From: Paenarthrobacter sp. GOM3
GTDB lineage: Bacteria > Actinomycetota > Actinomycetes > Actinomycetales > Micrococcaceae
Length of the DNA stretch: 64,000 nucleotides
Reading direction: 5' to 3'
Assembly (NCBI RefSeq): GCF_018215265.2
Contig: NZ_CP136562.1
Location: 4,154,001 to 4,218,000, forward strand
The first letter of the stretch is position 1, and every line of letters begins with the position of its first letter. The notes under the pieces are model-generated. The model did no database searches. It was given only the letters and a program-made list of their open reading frames with translations, and had not been told where the DNA came from. This document shows, piece after piece, positions 26,045 through 35,635 of this stretch. The translations under genes were made by a program, and so were the position numbers.

Positions 26045-27394
26045 TCACCGCGTCCCTGCCGCCGTTTTCGCCTCCCGGACCGTCGGTGGCACGTCAGGCT
26101 TGATGCCCGCCGACGGAGCCGACACGGGCGCCCTCATCAACTTGTAACGGGTGACCTTGGCTGCCCCGCGAGCCCTAACTACGCCGGCGAACACCGCGGT
26201 GGAGGCCATCAGGGAAGGATCGTGGCTCGCGCCCACAAGGTCCGCTCCTTCCGCGTAGTACTCCTGGTTGTGCCCTGGGCCCAGTCCGAGCCCCTCCCCC
26301 TCTGGCGTCCTCACCTCGTTGTTGAGCGTCACCGTCACCCTGTCCTTCGTATCCGGATTCATGCGGCCGTCGGTACCGGGAACCCAGTCTTGGGCGTGTT
26401 CCAAGTGCAGCGAACTGATTCCTGGTTCAGCGGTGATCCCGCCAACGGGTGCTCCGGCCGTCAGCACAAACTTGAGGTCGAATTCGCTGAGGAACGCTTT
26501 GTTCTGGCCAAGGTTCATCGCGTGGATACCTCCCTGGCTGTGCCCTACGGCCACCACCTGATCCCCGGACTCGGCACCAGACTCGTGGAGCGCCTGGCTT
26601 ATGGCAGGGATGGTCTCTTCGGAGTCGTAACCCAGCCCTTCACCGATTCCCTGCGTATCGAAAGGATTGGTCTCCGGTGAATCGGGCTGGGTTCCAGGAA
26701 TCAGGACAATCCATGTTGCCGGGCCGCTGCTCTCCAGACGAATGACCTCAATCTCCCCGTCCCCTCGGGCGTGGAGCTGCTCCAGCCGACGGAGGCTTGC
26801 CCCCATGGTCGGCTCAATGTTCTCCACCGATTCGGCCGTTCTCTCCACGCTCACGGGCCTTGGCCGCATGTCAGAACCAAACGGTGACTCCAGGACACCC
26901 TGCACAGCCCCACGTGTGCCAAGCCAGAACGGCACGAGGGCTGTTGCGATATTGCTCGTTACCTCCCGGCCCGGGGGCCAGGGCGGGCTGGACAACCGCA
27001 TCTCGTCAATACTGAGAATCCGCGGGAGCGCCGTCTTGGCCTCCGCCTCGACATAGGCCCGGTGGCTGGCCCGCACATCCGAGCTGACTTCCACCAGTTC
27101 CTGACGGACCCGCCCCACTTCTTGACGGCTATCAGCCACCGCGTTAATGGCATCGCACCCGGAAGCATAGGAGTCGTGGAGGAAGGGCTCCAGGTCATCC
27201 TGGACCCGCCGTGCCTCCGCTTCGATCCCAAGGAGCTGTTGGACCAAGTCATCAAGCTGACTGGCACCCCGAAGCAGTTCCTCAAGTTGGAATGACACCC
27301 CTCCCACTCCGCCCCTGATAGCGAGGGGCCCATCTGGAGCCGGCGGCAGGGGCTTGGGCGCTTCACCAGCACCCACTGGAGCTGCGTCAGACAT
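26045..27394 (-). CDS. alpha/beta hydrolase with N-terminal WXG/LXG-like helical region
   Basis: 449 residues from ATG 27394, with a GAGAGGGG ribosome site. Residues 30-120 are long amphipathic helices with no signal peptide. Residues 210-400 hold a hydrolase fold with the nucleophile S286 in GHSQG and the VLIPGTQPDS strand before it. Such a helical head fused to a lipase-like domain is typical of proteins exported by ESX-type systems. Its start overlaps the stop of a WXG-like gene by one base (TAATG), which suggests cotranslation. The substrate is unknown. Confidence 0.75.
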   Translation of the reverse strand: MSDAAPVGAGEAPKPLPPAPDGPLAIRGGVGGVSFQLEELLRGASQLDDLVQQLLGIEAEARRVQDDLEPFLHDSYASGCDAINAVADSRQEVGRVRQELVEVSSDVRASHRAYVEAEAKTALPRILSIDEMRLSSPPWPPGREVTSNIATALVPFWLGTRGAVQGVLESPFGSDMRPRPVSVERTAESVENIEPTMGASLRRLEQLHARGDGEIEVIRLESSGPATWIVLIPGTQPDSPETNPFDTQGIGEGLGYDSEETIPAISQALHESGAESGDQVVAVGHSQGGIHAMNLGQNKAFLSEFDLKFVLTAGAPVGGITAEPGISSLHLEHAQDWVPGTDGRMNPDTKDRVTVTLNNEVRTPEGEGLGLGPGHNQEYYAEGADLVGASHDPSLMASTAVFAGVVRARGAAKVTRYKLMRAPVSAPSAGIKPDVPPTVREAKTAAGTR

Positions 27395-27711
27395 TACGGA
27401 CCCCTCTCGCCCGAGACGGACACGTTCTGGGAGTGCCGGAGCACCAGGGCTACTGCGGAATCCAACGACTCCCGGGCCCTCATCAACGCAGACGCGTGCA
27501 CAGCAAGGGTGGTCCGGTAAGCGCGTCCTGCTGGGGACAGCCAATGCTCCATCTGCGCCCGTCGCAGTGATGCCAGGACGGCGTCTGCCTGGTCAACGCA
27601 TGCCTTGATGCGCCACGCGAGCCTCTGAACTTCATGGCTACGTGACGCACATTCCAGGGGATCGAAGACTGGCGGGTTGGCTGCTGGCATCAAGCCGACG
27701 CTCATGTCCAT
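27394..27711 (-). CDS. small WXG-like helical protein
   Basis: 105 residues with an AAGGGA ribosome site. It is almost entirely helical, with HWLSPAGRAYRTTL at its centre standing where WXG100 proteins have their turn (W-x-x-x-x-G variant). There is no signal or membrane segment. It is translationally coupled to the hydrolase gene downstream, so the two may form a complex for export. It could also be an unrelated helical adaptor. Confidence 0.65.
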   Translation of the reverse strand: MDMSVGLMPAANPPVFDPLECASRSHEVQRLAWRIKACVDQADAVLASLRRAQMEHWLSPAGRAYRTTLAVHASALMRARESLDSAVALVLRHSQNVSVSGERGP

Positions 27712-27790
27712 GTACTCCCTTGATTGTTTGGGTGATTGGTTGATACGACGCTACGGAGCGCCATCACCTGACGGAAGCGCCGCCGTCGTG

Positions 27791-27821
27791 TATGTGGATA
27801 ACCCGAGGGGCTGTCCACATA
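27791..27821. promoter_or_regulatory. inverted repeat containing a consensus DnaA box
   Basis: TGTGGATAA (27793-27801) is the exact complement of TTATCCACA. The arms TATGTGGA and TCCACATA (27791-27798 and 27814-27821) form an inverted repeat. It lies 52 bases before purB and may be a regulatory DnaA site. A single box is not an origin. Confidence 0.5.
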
Positions 27822-27872
27822 GCCCTGTCACCAACTCCCGGCCTCCACGTCGAGCATGAAAGAATAGGCATC

Positions 27873-29279
27873 ATGGCTGAATCCCCTCGCGTGTCCCTCG
27901 CTTCCGAACCCCTCGCCCTTGGCCCCCTAGACGGCCGCTACCGCGCCGCTGTCGCGCCCCTCGTCGACTACCTGTCCGAGGCGGCCCTGAACCGCGATCG
28001 CGTTCACGTCGAAGTCGAGTGGCTGATTCACCTGACCAGCCAGTCGGTACTGCCGGGCGCCGGTCCCCTGTCGGACGAGCAGAACGCCAAGCTGCGTGCC
28101 ATCGTCAGCGAATTCGATGCCGCATCGGTCAACGAACTTGCCGAGATCGAGGCCGTAACTGTCCACGATGTCAAAGCTGTGGAGTACTACATCGGCCGTC
28201 GCCTGCCCGCCATCGGCATCGAGCACCTGACGGCCATGGTGCACTTCGGCTGCACGTCTGAGGACGTGAACAACCTCTCCTACGCTGTGGGCATCAAGGG
28301 TGCTGTGGAAAATGTGTGGCTGCCCAACGCCACCGCCCTGGTCCAGCAGATCGAGGCCATGGCAGAAGCGAACCGCTCGGTGCCCATGCTCTCGCGCACC
28401 CACGGCCAGCCAGCCACGCCCACCACGCTCGGCAAGGAACTGGCTGTCATTGCGCACCGCCTGAACCGCCAACTGGCACGCATCGCCAAGACCGAATACC
28501 TGGGCAAGATCAACGGCGCTACCGGCACCTACGCCGCCCACGTCGCATCCGTCCCGAGTGCGGACTGGGAAGGCGTCGCCAAGTCCTTCGTGGAAGGCCT
28601 TGGCCTCACGTGGAACCCGCTGACCACCCAGATCGAAAGCCACGACTGGCAGGCTGAGCTTTACGCAGACATCGCACGCTTCAACCGCATCCTGCACAAC
28701 GTCTGCACTGACATCTGGAGCTACATCTCCATCGGCTACTTCCGCCAGATTCCGGTTGCCGGCGCCACAGGGTCGTCCACTATGCCGCACAAGGTCAACC
28801 CGATCCGCTTCGAAAACGCCGAAGCCAACCTGGAAATCTCCAACGGCCTTTTGGACACTTTGGGAGCCACGCTGGTCACTTCCCGCTGGCAGCGCGACCT
28901 CACGGACTCCTCCTCCCAGCGCAACATCGGTGTGGCCTTCGGGCACTCGCTGCTCGCGATCTCCAACGTCGCCAAGGGCCTCAAGGCACTCGACGTGGCC
29001 GAGGAAGTCCTCGCAGGCGACCTCAACACCAACTGGGAAGTGCTCGGCGAAGCAATCCAGATGGTGATGCGCGCAGAAGCCATTGCTGGAGTTGAAGGCA
29101 TGGAAAACCCGTATGAGCGCCTCAAGGACCTCACCCGCGGCCAGCGCGTAGACGGAGCCCGCATGCAGGAATTCGTTCAGGGCTTGGGCCTCTCAGCCGA
29201 CGCGGAAGCCCGCTTGCTGGCGTTGACTCCGGGTAAGTACACCGGCATCGCCGACAAACTCGTGGATCACCTGCAGTAA
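27873..29279 (+). CDS. purB: adenylosuccinate lyase
   Basis: 468 residues from ATG 27873. The fumarase/aspartase superfamily signature SSTMPHKVNPIRFENAEANL is present, with EIEAVTVHDVKAVEYYI early and LSRTHGQPATPTTLGKEL in the middle. It cleaves SAICAR and adenylosuccinate, releasing fumarate, in purine synthesis. The gene stands alone with a strong terminator behind it; the DnaA box lies upstream. Confidence 0.96.
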   Translation: MAESPRVSLASEPLALGPLDGRYRAAVAPLVDYLSEAALNRDRVHVEVEWLIHLTSQSVLPGAGPLSDEQNAKLRAIVSEFDAASVNELAEIEAVTVHDVKAVEYYIGRRLPAIGIEHLTAMVHFGCTSEDVNNLSYAVGIKGAVENVWLPNATALVQQIEAMAEANRSVPMLSRTHGQPATPTTLGKELAVIAHRLNRQLARIAKTEYLGKINGATGTYAAHVASVPSADWEGVAKSFVEGLGLTWNPLTTQIESHDWQAELYADIARFNRILHNVCTDIWSYISIGYFRQIPVAGATGSSTMPHKVNPIRFENAEANLEISNGLLDTLGATLVTSRWQRDLTDSSSQRNIGVAFGHSLLAISNVAKGLKALDVAEEVLAGDLNTNWEVLGEAIQMVMRAEAIAGVEGMENPYERLKDLTRGQRVDGARMQEFVQGLGLSADAEARLLALTPGKYTGIADKLVDHLQ

Positions 29280-29293
29280 AACGGAACGCTCGA

Positions 29294-29332
29294 CGACGGC
29301 GGGCCGGGGCTGGGTGCCTCGTCCCGCCGTCG
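29294..29332 (+). terminator. hairpin terminator of purB
   Basis: A ten-bp stem (CGACGGCGGG with CCCGCCGTCG, 29294-29303 and 29323-29332) is followed by GCGTTTAA. It begins 14 bases after the purB stop. Confidence 0.8.
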
Positions 29333-29516
29333 GCGTTTAAGCTGGTGAGCGGAAGCGTGCTCTTTCCGGTTGCCTGTCCCGGGCAAGCGCAGGGGACCTG
29401 TGACACGGCGTGTCGGGCTCTCGCCGGGCTGATGCAGCTGCTTGGCTTGAAACAACCGGGCAGGGGCGAAGAGCCTCCACGCTTAAACAGCTACGACGTA
29501 GAGGAGCGGAGCGGCC

Positions 29517-30173
29517 ATGAAGCTCCTGTTGATCAGGCACGGACAAACCCCCGGAAACGTTGCTGGCCAGTTGGATTCCGCTTTTCCTGGACCCGGCCTG
29601 ACCGAACTTGGGGAGCGACAGGCGGCTGCGTTGCCGGAGGCGCTGGCCGGCGAAGGCATTGAGGCCCTGTACACCTCCACCCTGTTGCGGACCCAGCGAA
29701 CCGTGGCACCCTTGGCGAAGGCTACTGGCTTGGAGCCGGAGATTCTGGAGGGTGTCCACGAAATCGAGGCCGGCGCACTTGAGAAGAAGACCGACCACGA
29801 ATCGCACATGCGCTACATGGGCACAGTTTTCGCCTGGACGGACGGCGACCTGGACGTGCGAATGCCAGGTGCTTTCACCGGGCATGACTTCTTTGCCCGA
29901 TTCGATGCTTCCGTGGAAAAGGTTGCCGCCGCAGGACACTCGACGGCGGTGATCGTCAGCCACGGTGCCGCGATTCGCTGCTGGGCTGGCCGACGGGCCA
30001 CGGACATCGACACCGTGTTCGCCGAAACCCACCAGCTCCCGAACACCGGGATTGTGGCCCTCGAAGGGGACCCGGAAAACGGCTGGAAGGTTCTTCACTG
30101 GGACCAGATCCCCGTGGGCGGTATGGCCTTGGCAGATCAAACAGCAGAGGACCCCACGGGCGAGGCGCTCTAA
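29517..30173 (+). CDS. histidine phosphatase / phosphoglycerate-mutase-like enzyme
   Basis: 218 residues. The catalytic motif LLIRHGQTPGN puts the phospho-accepting histidine at residue 8. The second histidine is in VIVSHGAAIRCWAG, and the acid is in YTSTLLRTQRT...E. Family members remove phosphate from sugars, nucleotides or proteins. It may belong with nearby small enzymes but shares no overlap with them. Confidence 0.9.
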   Translation: MKLLLIRHGQTPGNVAGQLDSAFPGPGLTELGERQAAALPEALAGEGIEALYTSTLLRTQRTVAPLAKATGLEPEILEGVHEIEAGALEKKTDHESHMRYMGTVFAWTDGDLDVRMPGAFTGHDFFARFDASVEKVAAAGHSTAVIVSHGAAIRCWAGRRATDIDTVFAETHQLPNTGIVALEGDPENGWKVLHWDQIPVGGMALADQTAEDPTGEAL

Positions 30174-30292
30174 GACCCGCGGCAGCCAGCATTTCTCCCG
30201 ACGCTTACGCGCAGGAAACACCACGGTAACCACCGCTCCGTAGGCTTGAGACGCATAGACACCTCCCCGAAACCCGGCGAATTGAGGCACAA

Positions 30293-30796
30293 ATGCAGAC
30301 CAACCCACGGCTCAACATTCGGCAGGTCACGTGGGCCAACCCCGTGGGCGCAGACCTCCGCGCCGCGCAGCAGGCAGAACTGGACTCCCGTTTCGGAAGC
30401 ACCGACCATGAGCCCGGACCGCCGCCGTCGGAAGCGGACACTGCGGTCTTCGTCGTGGCCTATGAGAAATGCTCAGGCCAACCATTGGGATGCGGTGGGC
30501 TCAGGATGCTGGACGAGAACACGGCCGAAATCAAGAGGTTGTACGTAGTCCCCTACGCCCGGGGCTCGGGAGTGGCAAGCTCCATCCTGGCAGCCCTCGA
30601 AGCCCAGGCCCACTCCCACGGATTCACCGTGATCGCGGCAGAGGCGGGGTCGGCGCAGTCAGATGGGCGGAGCTTCTACGAAAGCGCCGGGTTCGCGGCC
30701 GTCCCCAACTTTGGTCCATATGTGGGCGTCGACGAGTCCTACTGCTACTCCAAGCGGCTTGATTCGCACAGCGCCTCACACACGGCGATGGCCTGA
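30293..30796 (+). CDS. GNAT family N-acetyltransferase
   Basis: 167 residues. The acetyl-CoA-binding segment IKRLYVVPYARGSGVASSILAALE is the family motif A, preceded by a CGGLRMLDENTAE strand pair and followed by FYESAGFAAVPNFGPY. The substrate cannot be inferred. Confidence 0.9.
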   Translation: MQTNPRLNIRQVTWANPVGADLRAAQQAELDSRFGSTDHEPGPPPSEADTAVFVVAYEKCSGQPLGCGGLRMLDENTAEIKRLYVVPYARGSGVASSILAALEAQAHSHGFTVIAAEAGSAQSDGRSFYESAGFAAVPNFGPYVGVDESYCYSKRLDSHSASHTAMA

Positions 30797-30857
30797 GCGG
30801 AACCGCGTAGCTAAGCAACATCAAGCGGAGGCGGCGGCAGTTCGATAATCTCGGGAT

Positions 30858-31292
30858 ATGGAAAAAGCAGACATTACCTTCCGCACCCGCAAATGGGTGC
30901 GGCCCGAGGACCTCAACGCCAACGGCACACTCTTCGGTGGCAGCCTGCTGAAGTGGATCGATGAAGAGGCTGCGATCTACGCCATCCTCCAGCTTGGCAA
31001 CGGCCGCGCAGTCACGAAGTACATTTCGGAAATCAATTTCGTGAGCTCCGCCGTTCAGGGCGACCTTATCGAGATGGGCCTGACGGCGAAGCGTTTCGGC
31101 CGTACATCACTGACTATGCGCGCGGAAGTCCGCAACATGATCACCCGGCAGGCCATCCTGACCATCGAGGAGATCGTCTTTGTGAACCTTGGCGCCGACG
31201 GGCGCCCCCAGCCGCATGGTTACACCGAAATCACGTACGACCGGGACCGTATCCCAACCCACCACCTGACGGAGACGCTCGACGAAGACTGA
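30858..31292 (+). CDS. acyl-CoA thioesterase, YciA/hotdog type
   Basis: 144 residues with a single hotdog domain. The pattern VRPEDLNANGTLFGGSLLKWIDEEAA with the central helix, then INFVSSAVQGDLIEMG, matches cytosolic acyl-CoA thioesterases of the YciA/BACH group. It hydrolyses acyl-CoA to free acid and CoA. It is monocistronic, with a spaced ribosome site. Confidence 0.9.
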   Translation: MEKADITFRTRKWVRPEDLNANGTLFGGSLLKWIDEEAAIYAILQLGNGRAVTKYISEINFVSSAVQGDLIEMGLTAKRFGRTSLTMRAEVRNMITRQAILTIEEIVFVNLGADGRPQPHGYTEITYDRDRIPTHHLTETLDED

Positions 31293-31398
31293 AGCAGCCG
31301 CCGTCGGACGTCTGCGCGGGAAAGAAGCCGATAAGCCCGGCCGCCGTTCGAGCCCACCCACCGTTGAACCCTGCCGCCGCAGACGGTAGAACGGTGGG

Positions 31399-31755
31399 AT
31401 GAGCGACGTAAACGCATGGATGGACCTGTACCTGCAGGCGTGGGCCTCGAATGAACCCGATGACATCCGGGCCATGTTCACCGAGGACGCCGTCTACTAC
31501 GACCGGCCCAACACAGAAAAGCCGTGGAACGGTCGTGAGGAGATCGTTCAGCACTGGTCCGGCGATTCGGCCGATCAGCCAGAGGACTGGACGTTTGAGT
31601 GGACTCTCCTGGGCCAGGACGGGGACACGGCGTTTGTCCAGGGCCTGACCACGTACCTCAACGGCGACCCCACCTACGACAACCTTTGGGTCATCCGCTT
31701 TGCCAAAGACGGCCGTGCCCGCGAATTCACCGAGTGGTACATGGCCCGGAAGTGA
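31399..31755 (+). CDS. SnoaL-like/NTF2-fold protein
   Basis: 118 residues. The cone-shaped NTF2 fold is visible in the sequence DLYLQAWASNEPDDIRAMFTEDAVYYDRP, the central EEIVQHW and the final WVIRFAKDGRAREFTEWYM. Such proteins bind small ligands or act as isomerases; no catalytic residues can be assigned. The gene ends one base before the convergent MHS transporter stop. Confidence 0.85.
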   Translation: MSDVNAWMDLYLQAWASNEPDDIRAMFTEDAVYYDRPNTEKPWNGREEIVQHWSGDSADQPEDWTFEWTLLGQDGDTAFVQGLTTYLNGDPTYDNLWVIRFAKDGRAREFTEWYMARK

Positions 31756-31756
31756 G

Positions 31757-33205
31757 TCAGACGCCCTGGTCGACCTTGCCCGTGGAGGCAGCGGAGCCGG
31801 TGGAGGCAGTGGAGGCAGTGCCAGAAGTCGTGCGGCGGTCGAAGATGGTGGCGCCCACTTCCTGCTCGGCCTGGTTATCGATCCCGAGGTCGATCCCCTT
31901 GCGTTCGCGCGTCAGCAGCACAGCACCCGTCGAGATCACGGCGACAATCAGCAGGTACGCCGAGACGCTCATGGTGGTTCCGGTGGCCTGAACCAAAGCC
32001 GTTGCGATGGTCGGGGCGAAGGCTCCGCCAATGATCGAACCCAGCGCGTAAGAGATGGCCACGCCGGAGAACCGGATGGACGCTGGGAACAGCTCGCTGT
32101 ACAGGGCAGCCTGCGGTCCATACGTCAGTCCGAGACCCAGGCTGAACAGTGCCAGTCCTGCCACCATCGCCCAAATGTTGCCGGTGTTGATCAGCCAGAA
32201 GAGCGGGAAGAACGTGACGATCAGGCAGGCGTAACCGATGAGGTAGGTCTTCTTGCGGCCGATGCTGTCCGCCAGGTACCCGGATACAAGCGTGAAGACG
32301 AACCACAGTGCCGCGGAGGCTGTGATGGCCAGGAGGACCTGGGTCCGGTCCATCGCCAATCCCTTGGGAGCAGTGGCGTAGCTGAGGATGTACCCACCAG
32401 TGGTCATGTAGCCGGCCGCGTTGTTGCCCGCGAAGATCAGTGCGGCAAGGACGACCAGTAGCCAGTGCTTCTTGAACAGTTCCACGATAGGGACCCTGGT
32501 CTGCTGCTTGCGGGTAGCGATCTCGGCGAAGACAGGGCTCTCATCCACGCCCCGGCGGACAATGAAGCCCACAATAATCAGGACGAAGCTGAGCAGGAAC
32601 GGTACGCGCCAGCCCCACTCTTCGAATGCCGCGCCTGGCGTGATCACGCCGGACATGAGGGTGAGGACACCGGAGGCGAGCAGCATGCCCAAGGGCACAC
32701 CCAGCTGGGGGAACGAGCCGAAGAGGCCGCGCTTGTTGCGGGGTGCATGTTCCACAGCCATCAGGACGGCACCTCCCCATTCGCCGCCTGCAGAGATGCC
32801 CTGCAGGATGCGCAGGAGCAGCAGCAGGATTGGTGCCACCAGACCGGCCGTCTCGTAGGTGGGCAGAACACCAATCAGCGTGGTGGCGGTGCCCATCAAC
32901 ACGAGGGTCAGCACCAGCATGGCCCGGCGTCCAAGCTTGTCTCCGAAGTGGCCGGCAAGGAAAGCACCGAGCGGCCGGAAAAGGAAGCTCAAGCCTACGG
33001 ACGCGAAGGAAATCAGCAGGGCAATGTCGGCACCCGCCGGTTCGAAGAAGAGCTTGGCAAAGATCAGGCCCGCAGCGTTGGCGTAGATGAAGAAGTCGTA
33101 CCACTCCACCGTGGTTCCAACGATCGTGGCAAACGCTACCCGCCGGTTGTTTCGCGCCGAGTGGCGCTGCTCCGAGCCAGGCAGTGCAGATGGTGATGCG
33201 CTCAT
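31757..33205 (-). CDS. MHS family metabolite:proton symporter (MFS)
   Basis: 482 residues and about twelve membrane segments. The MHS branch signature is present in the start RRVAFATIVGTTVEWYDFFIYANAAGLIF and in GHFGDKLGRRAMLVLTLVLMG. It is the last gene of the minus-strand homoprotocatechuate cluster, 62 bases after the gabD-type gene, so it probably imports 4-hydroxyphenylacetate, homoprotocatechuate or a related acid (inference from context). Confidence 0.9.
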   Translation of the reverse strand: MSASPSALPGSEQRHSARNNRRVAFATIVGTTVEWYDFFIYANAAGLIFAKLFFEPAGADIALLISFASVGLSFLFRPLGAFLAGHFGDKLGRRAMLVLTLVLMGTATTLIGVLPTYETAGLVAPILLLLLRILQGISAGGEWGGAVLMAVEHAPRNKRGLFGSFPQLGVPLGMLLASGVLTLMSGVITPGAAFEEWGWRVPFLLSFVLIIVGFIVRRGVDESPVFAEIATRKQQTRVPIVELFKKHWLLVVLAALIFAGNNAAGYMTTGGYILSYATAPKGLAMDRTQVLLAITASAALWFVFTLVSGYLADSIGRKKTYLIGYACLIVTFFPLFWLINTGNIWAMVAGLALFSLGLGLTYGPQAALYSELFPASIRFSGVAISYALGSIIGGAFAPTIATALVQATGTTMSVSAYLLIVAVISTGAVLLTRERKGIDLGIDNQAEQEVGATIFDRRTTSGTASTASTGSAASTGKVDQGV

Positions 33206-33267
33206 GAGTGTGACTCATTTCCCGCGGAAACAGCCTTGTATCCGCGATAGGTGCATTGATGGGAAGG

Positions 33268-34761
33268 TCAGGCTGCGTAGGGGTCGGCGATGCCGATGTA
33301 TTGGGTGGTGCTGTATTCGGCGATGCCTTCGGAGCCGCCTTCGCGGCCGAGTCCGGATTGCTTCACCCCGCCGAAGGGCGCTGCTGCGTTGGAGATGACG
33401 CCTGCGTTGAAGCCCACCATGCCGAATTCGATCTGTTCGGCCACCCTGAGCAAACGGTTGAAATCCTTGCTGTAAAGGTAGGACGCGAGACCGTACTCGG
33501 AAGCGTTCGCGAGGCGGATTGCGTCTGCCTCATCCACGAAGGTGGTCACCGGCGCTACGGGCCCGAAGATTTCCTGGCGGAGGATCTCCGCATCGTTGGG
33601 TACGTCTGCCAGCACGGTGGGTGGGTAAAAGTAGCCGGGGCCGTCAACTGGTTTGCCGCCGGTGAGGGCGGTAGCACCGGCGTCGACGGCGGCGCTCACC
33701 AAAGCGTGCACGTCATCCCGGGCGCTCGCGTCGATCAGCGGCCCCACTTGGGTGGCCGCCTCGGTGCCTCGGCCGGTCACCAGGGCGCCCATGACGGCGG
33801 CGAATCTGGCCGTGAACTCCGCAGCTACAGAAGCGTGGACGAGGAAGCGGTTCGCCGCAGTGCACGCCTCGCCCATGTTCCGCATTTTCGCGGCCATGGC
33901 TCCTTCGACGGCCTTGTCCAGGTCCGCGTCTTCGAACACGATGAACGGGGCGTTCCCGCCGAGCTCCATGGAGGTGCGGAGCACGTTTTGCGCGGCGTCG
34001 GCCATGAGTCGCCGACCCACTGGGGTGGATCCGGTGAAGGAGACTTTCCGTAGGCGCGGGTCGGCGAGCAGCGGCCCGGAAACCCCCGAAGCGGACGAGG
34101 AGGAAACAACGTTCAACACTCCCGGCGGCAGGCCGGCGTCGAGCATGGTCTGGGCGAAGTACTGGGCAGTCAACGGTGTGAGCTTGGCCGGTTTGAGGAC
34201 CATGGTGCAGCCGGCTGCGACGGCGGGTGCTACCTTGCGGGTGGCCATGGCAAGCGGGAAGTTCCACGGCGTGATGAGCAAGCACGGGCCCACGGGTTTG
34301 TGCTGCACCAGGATCTTGTTCTTGCCCTCGGGGGTGGTCAGGTAACGGCCGTAGTCACGGACAGCTTCCTCGGAGAACCAACGCAGGAACTCCGCCCCGT
34401 AGCTGACCTCACCGCGAGCCTCCGCCAGGGGCTTGCCCATCTCCAAAGTCATGAGCAGCGCGAAGTCATCGGCCCGTTCGGTCACGAAATCGAAGGCCCG
34501 GCGCAGGATCTCGGCTCGCTCGCGCGGGGCGGTGCGAGCCCAGGAAGCCTGGGCGGCGTCGGCGGCGTCGAGGGCTGCAACCGCGTCGGCGCTCGTGGCG
34601 GATGCCAGCGTGGCCAGCACCTCACCGTTGGAAGGGTCGTGGACGTCAAACGTCCCGCCGTCGGACGCGTCCCGCCATTGTCCGCCGATCAGCAAACCAG
34701 TGGGAACGGACGCCAGCAAAGACGCTTCATGGGACGACAAATCAACAGGTGAAACAGACAT
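33268..34761 (-). CDS. gabD: succinate-semialdehyde dehydrogenase, GabD type
   Basis: 497 residues of the aldehyde dehydrogenase superfamily. The glutamate base is in ELGGNAPF, the catalytic cysteine in MGEACTAANRFLVH and the NAD pocket in NFPLAMATRKVAPA. The best fit is succinic semialdehyde dehydrogenase. Its place after HpaI makes sense, since that aldolase releases succinic semialdehyde. It is separated from hpaI by 70 bases. Confidence 0.88.
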   Translation of the reverse strand: MSVSPVDLSSHEASLLASVPTGLLIGGQWRDASDGGTFDVHDPSNGEVLATLASATSADAVAALDAADAAQASWARTAPRERAEILRRAFDFVTERADDFALLMTLEMGKPLAEARGEVSYGAEFLRWFSEEAVRDYGRYLTTPEGKNKILVQHKPVGPCLLITPWNFPLAMATRKVAPAVAAGCTMVLKPAKLTPLTAQYFAQTMLDAGLPPGVLNVVSSSSASGVSGPLLADPRLRKVSFTGSTPVGRRLMADAAQNVLRTSMELGGNAPFIVFEDADLDKAVEGAMAAKMRNMGEACTAANRFLVHASVAAEFTARFAAVMGALVTGRGTEAATQVGPLIDASARDDVHALVSAAVDAGATALTGGKPVDGPGYFYPPTVLADVPNDAEILRQEIFGPVAPVTTFVDEADAIRLANASEYGLASYLYSKDFNRLLRVAEQIEFGMVGFNAGVISNAAAPFGGVKQSGLGREGGSEGIAEYSTTQYIGIADPYAA

Positions 34762-34831
34762 GGGTGTCTCCTAGGAAATGCGCGGACAGGACCCAATTAG
34801 TGGGTTGAAGCCGCGAGAAGAGGGGTGAAAG

Positions 34832-35635
34832 TCAGTAGCTTTCGCGCTCCGCCGTTTCGGGAACCGGGATGAACGTTGAGGCGAACCCTTCGGATGCCCT
34901 CGCCAGCACCGCAACGTCGGCGCCGACCAGCACGAAGGAGGCGCCGGCGTCGAGGTAGGCGCGGGCGGTATCGGGGTTGAAGGCGTTCACGCCGGCCGGC
35001 TTACCGGCTGCTTTGGCGGCTTCAAGGCAATGCTCGACGACGGCCCGCACCAAGGGATTCTCCTGCTGTCCCAGCAGCCCCATGGAAGCTGCGAGGTCCG
35101 ACGGGCCAAGGAAGATGCCGTCCACTCCATCGACGGCCAGGATCTCCTCCACAGCCGACGCCGCAGCCTCGGATTCGATCTGGACCGTGAGGCTGATGGA
35201 CTCCGACGCGGAGCCGAGGTAGTCGGGAACGCGGTTCCAGCGCGAAGAACGCGCCAGGGCGGATCCGACGCCGCGGACCCCATGCGGCGGATACCTCACC
35301 GCGGCAACGGCGGCAGACGCCTCGAACGCCGAATTGACCATAGGCACCATGAGGTTCTGCACGCCGAGGTCAAGGTATTGCTTGATGACCACGGCGTCGT
35401 TGACCGGTGGCCGGACCATGGCCTGTATGGGATAGCCGCTGACGGCGTGGAGCTGGGCCAGGATCGACTCGAGGCCGTTGGGACTGTGCTCGGCGTCGAT
35501 CAGCACCCAATCCAGTCCGGAGCCGGCGCAGATTTCTGCAACCAGCGGACTGCCGGAACACACCCACATGCCGGCGAGCGGACGACCGGCGTCTGAGAGG
35601 GCCGAGTAGAAGGTAGGGCTCAGCTGAAGTGACAT
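34832..35635 (-). CDS. hpaI: HpcH/HpaI class II aldolase
   Basis: 267 residues from ATG 35635, which follows a GGGAG ribosome site and overlaps the end of hpaH by 16 bases. Pyruvate-aldolase features are visible: LIDAEHSPNG, QAMVRPPVND, MVPMVNSA, QIESEAAAS and GIFLGPSDLAASMG. It would cleave 4-hydroxy-2-oxoheptanedioate to pyruvate and succinic semialdehyde using a divalent metal. Confidence 0.9.
   Translation of the reverse strand: MSLQLSPTFYSALSDAGRPLAGMWVCSGSPLVAEICAGSGLDWVLIDAEHSPNGLESILAQLHAVSGYPIQAMVRPPVNDAVVIKQYLDLGVQNLMVPMVNSAFEASAAVAAVRYPPHGVRGVGSALARSSRWNRVPDYLGSASESISLTVQIESEAAASAVEEILAVDGVDGIFLGPSDLAASMGLLGQQENPLVRAVVEHCLEAAKAAGKPAGVNAFNPDTARAYLDAGASFVLVGADVAVLARASEGFASTFIPVPETAERESY

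Noticed and set aside
27793..27801. Consensus DnaA box before purB as a replication origin
   Set aside because: Only one exact box (and a partial second arm) is present; there is no dnaA, dnaN, AT-rich unwinding region or cluster of boxes.
34791..34805. Short ACCCAATTAGTGGGT inverted repeat between hpaI and gabD
   Set aside because: Five-base arms and a five-base loop are too weak to call a terminator or operator.
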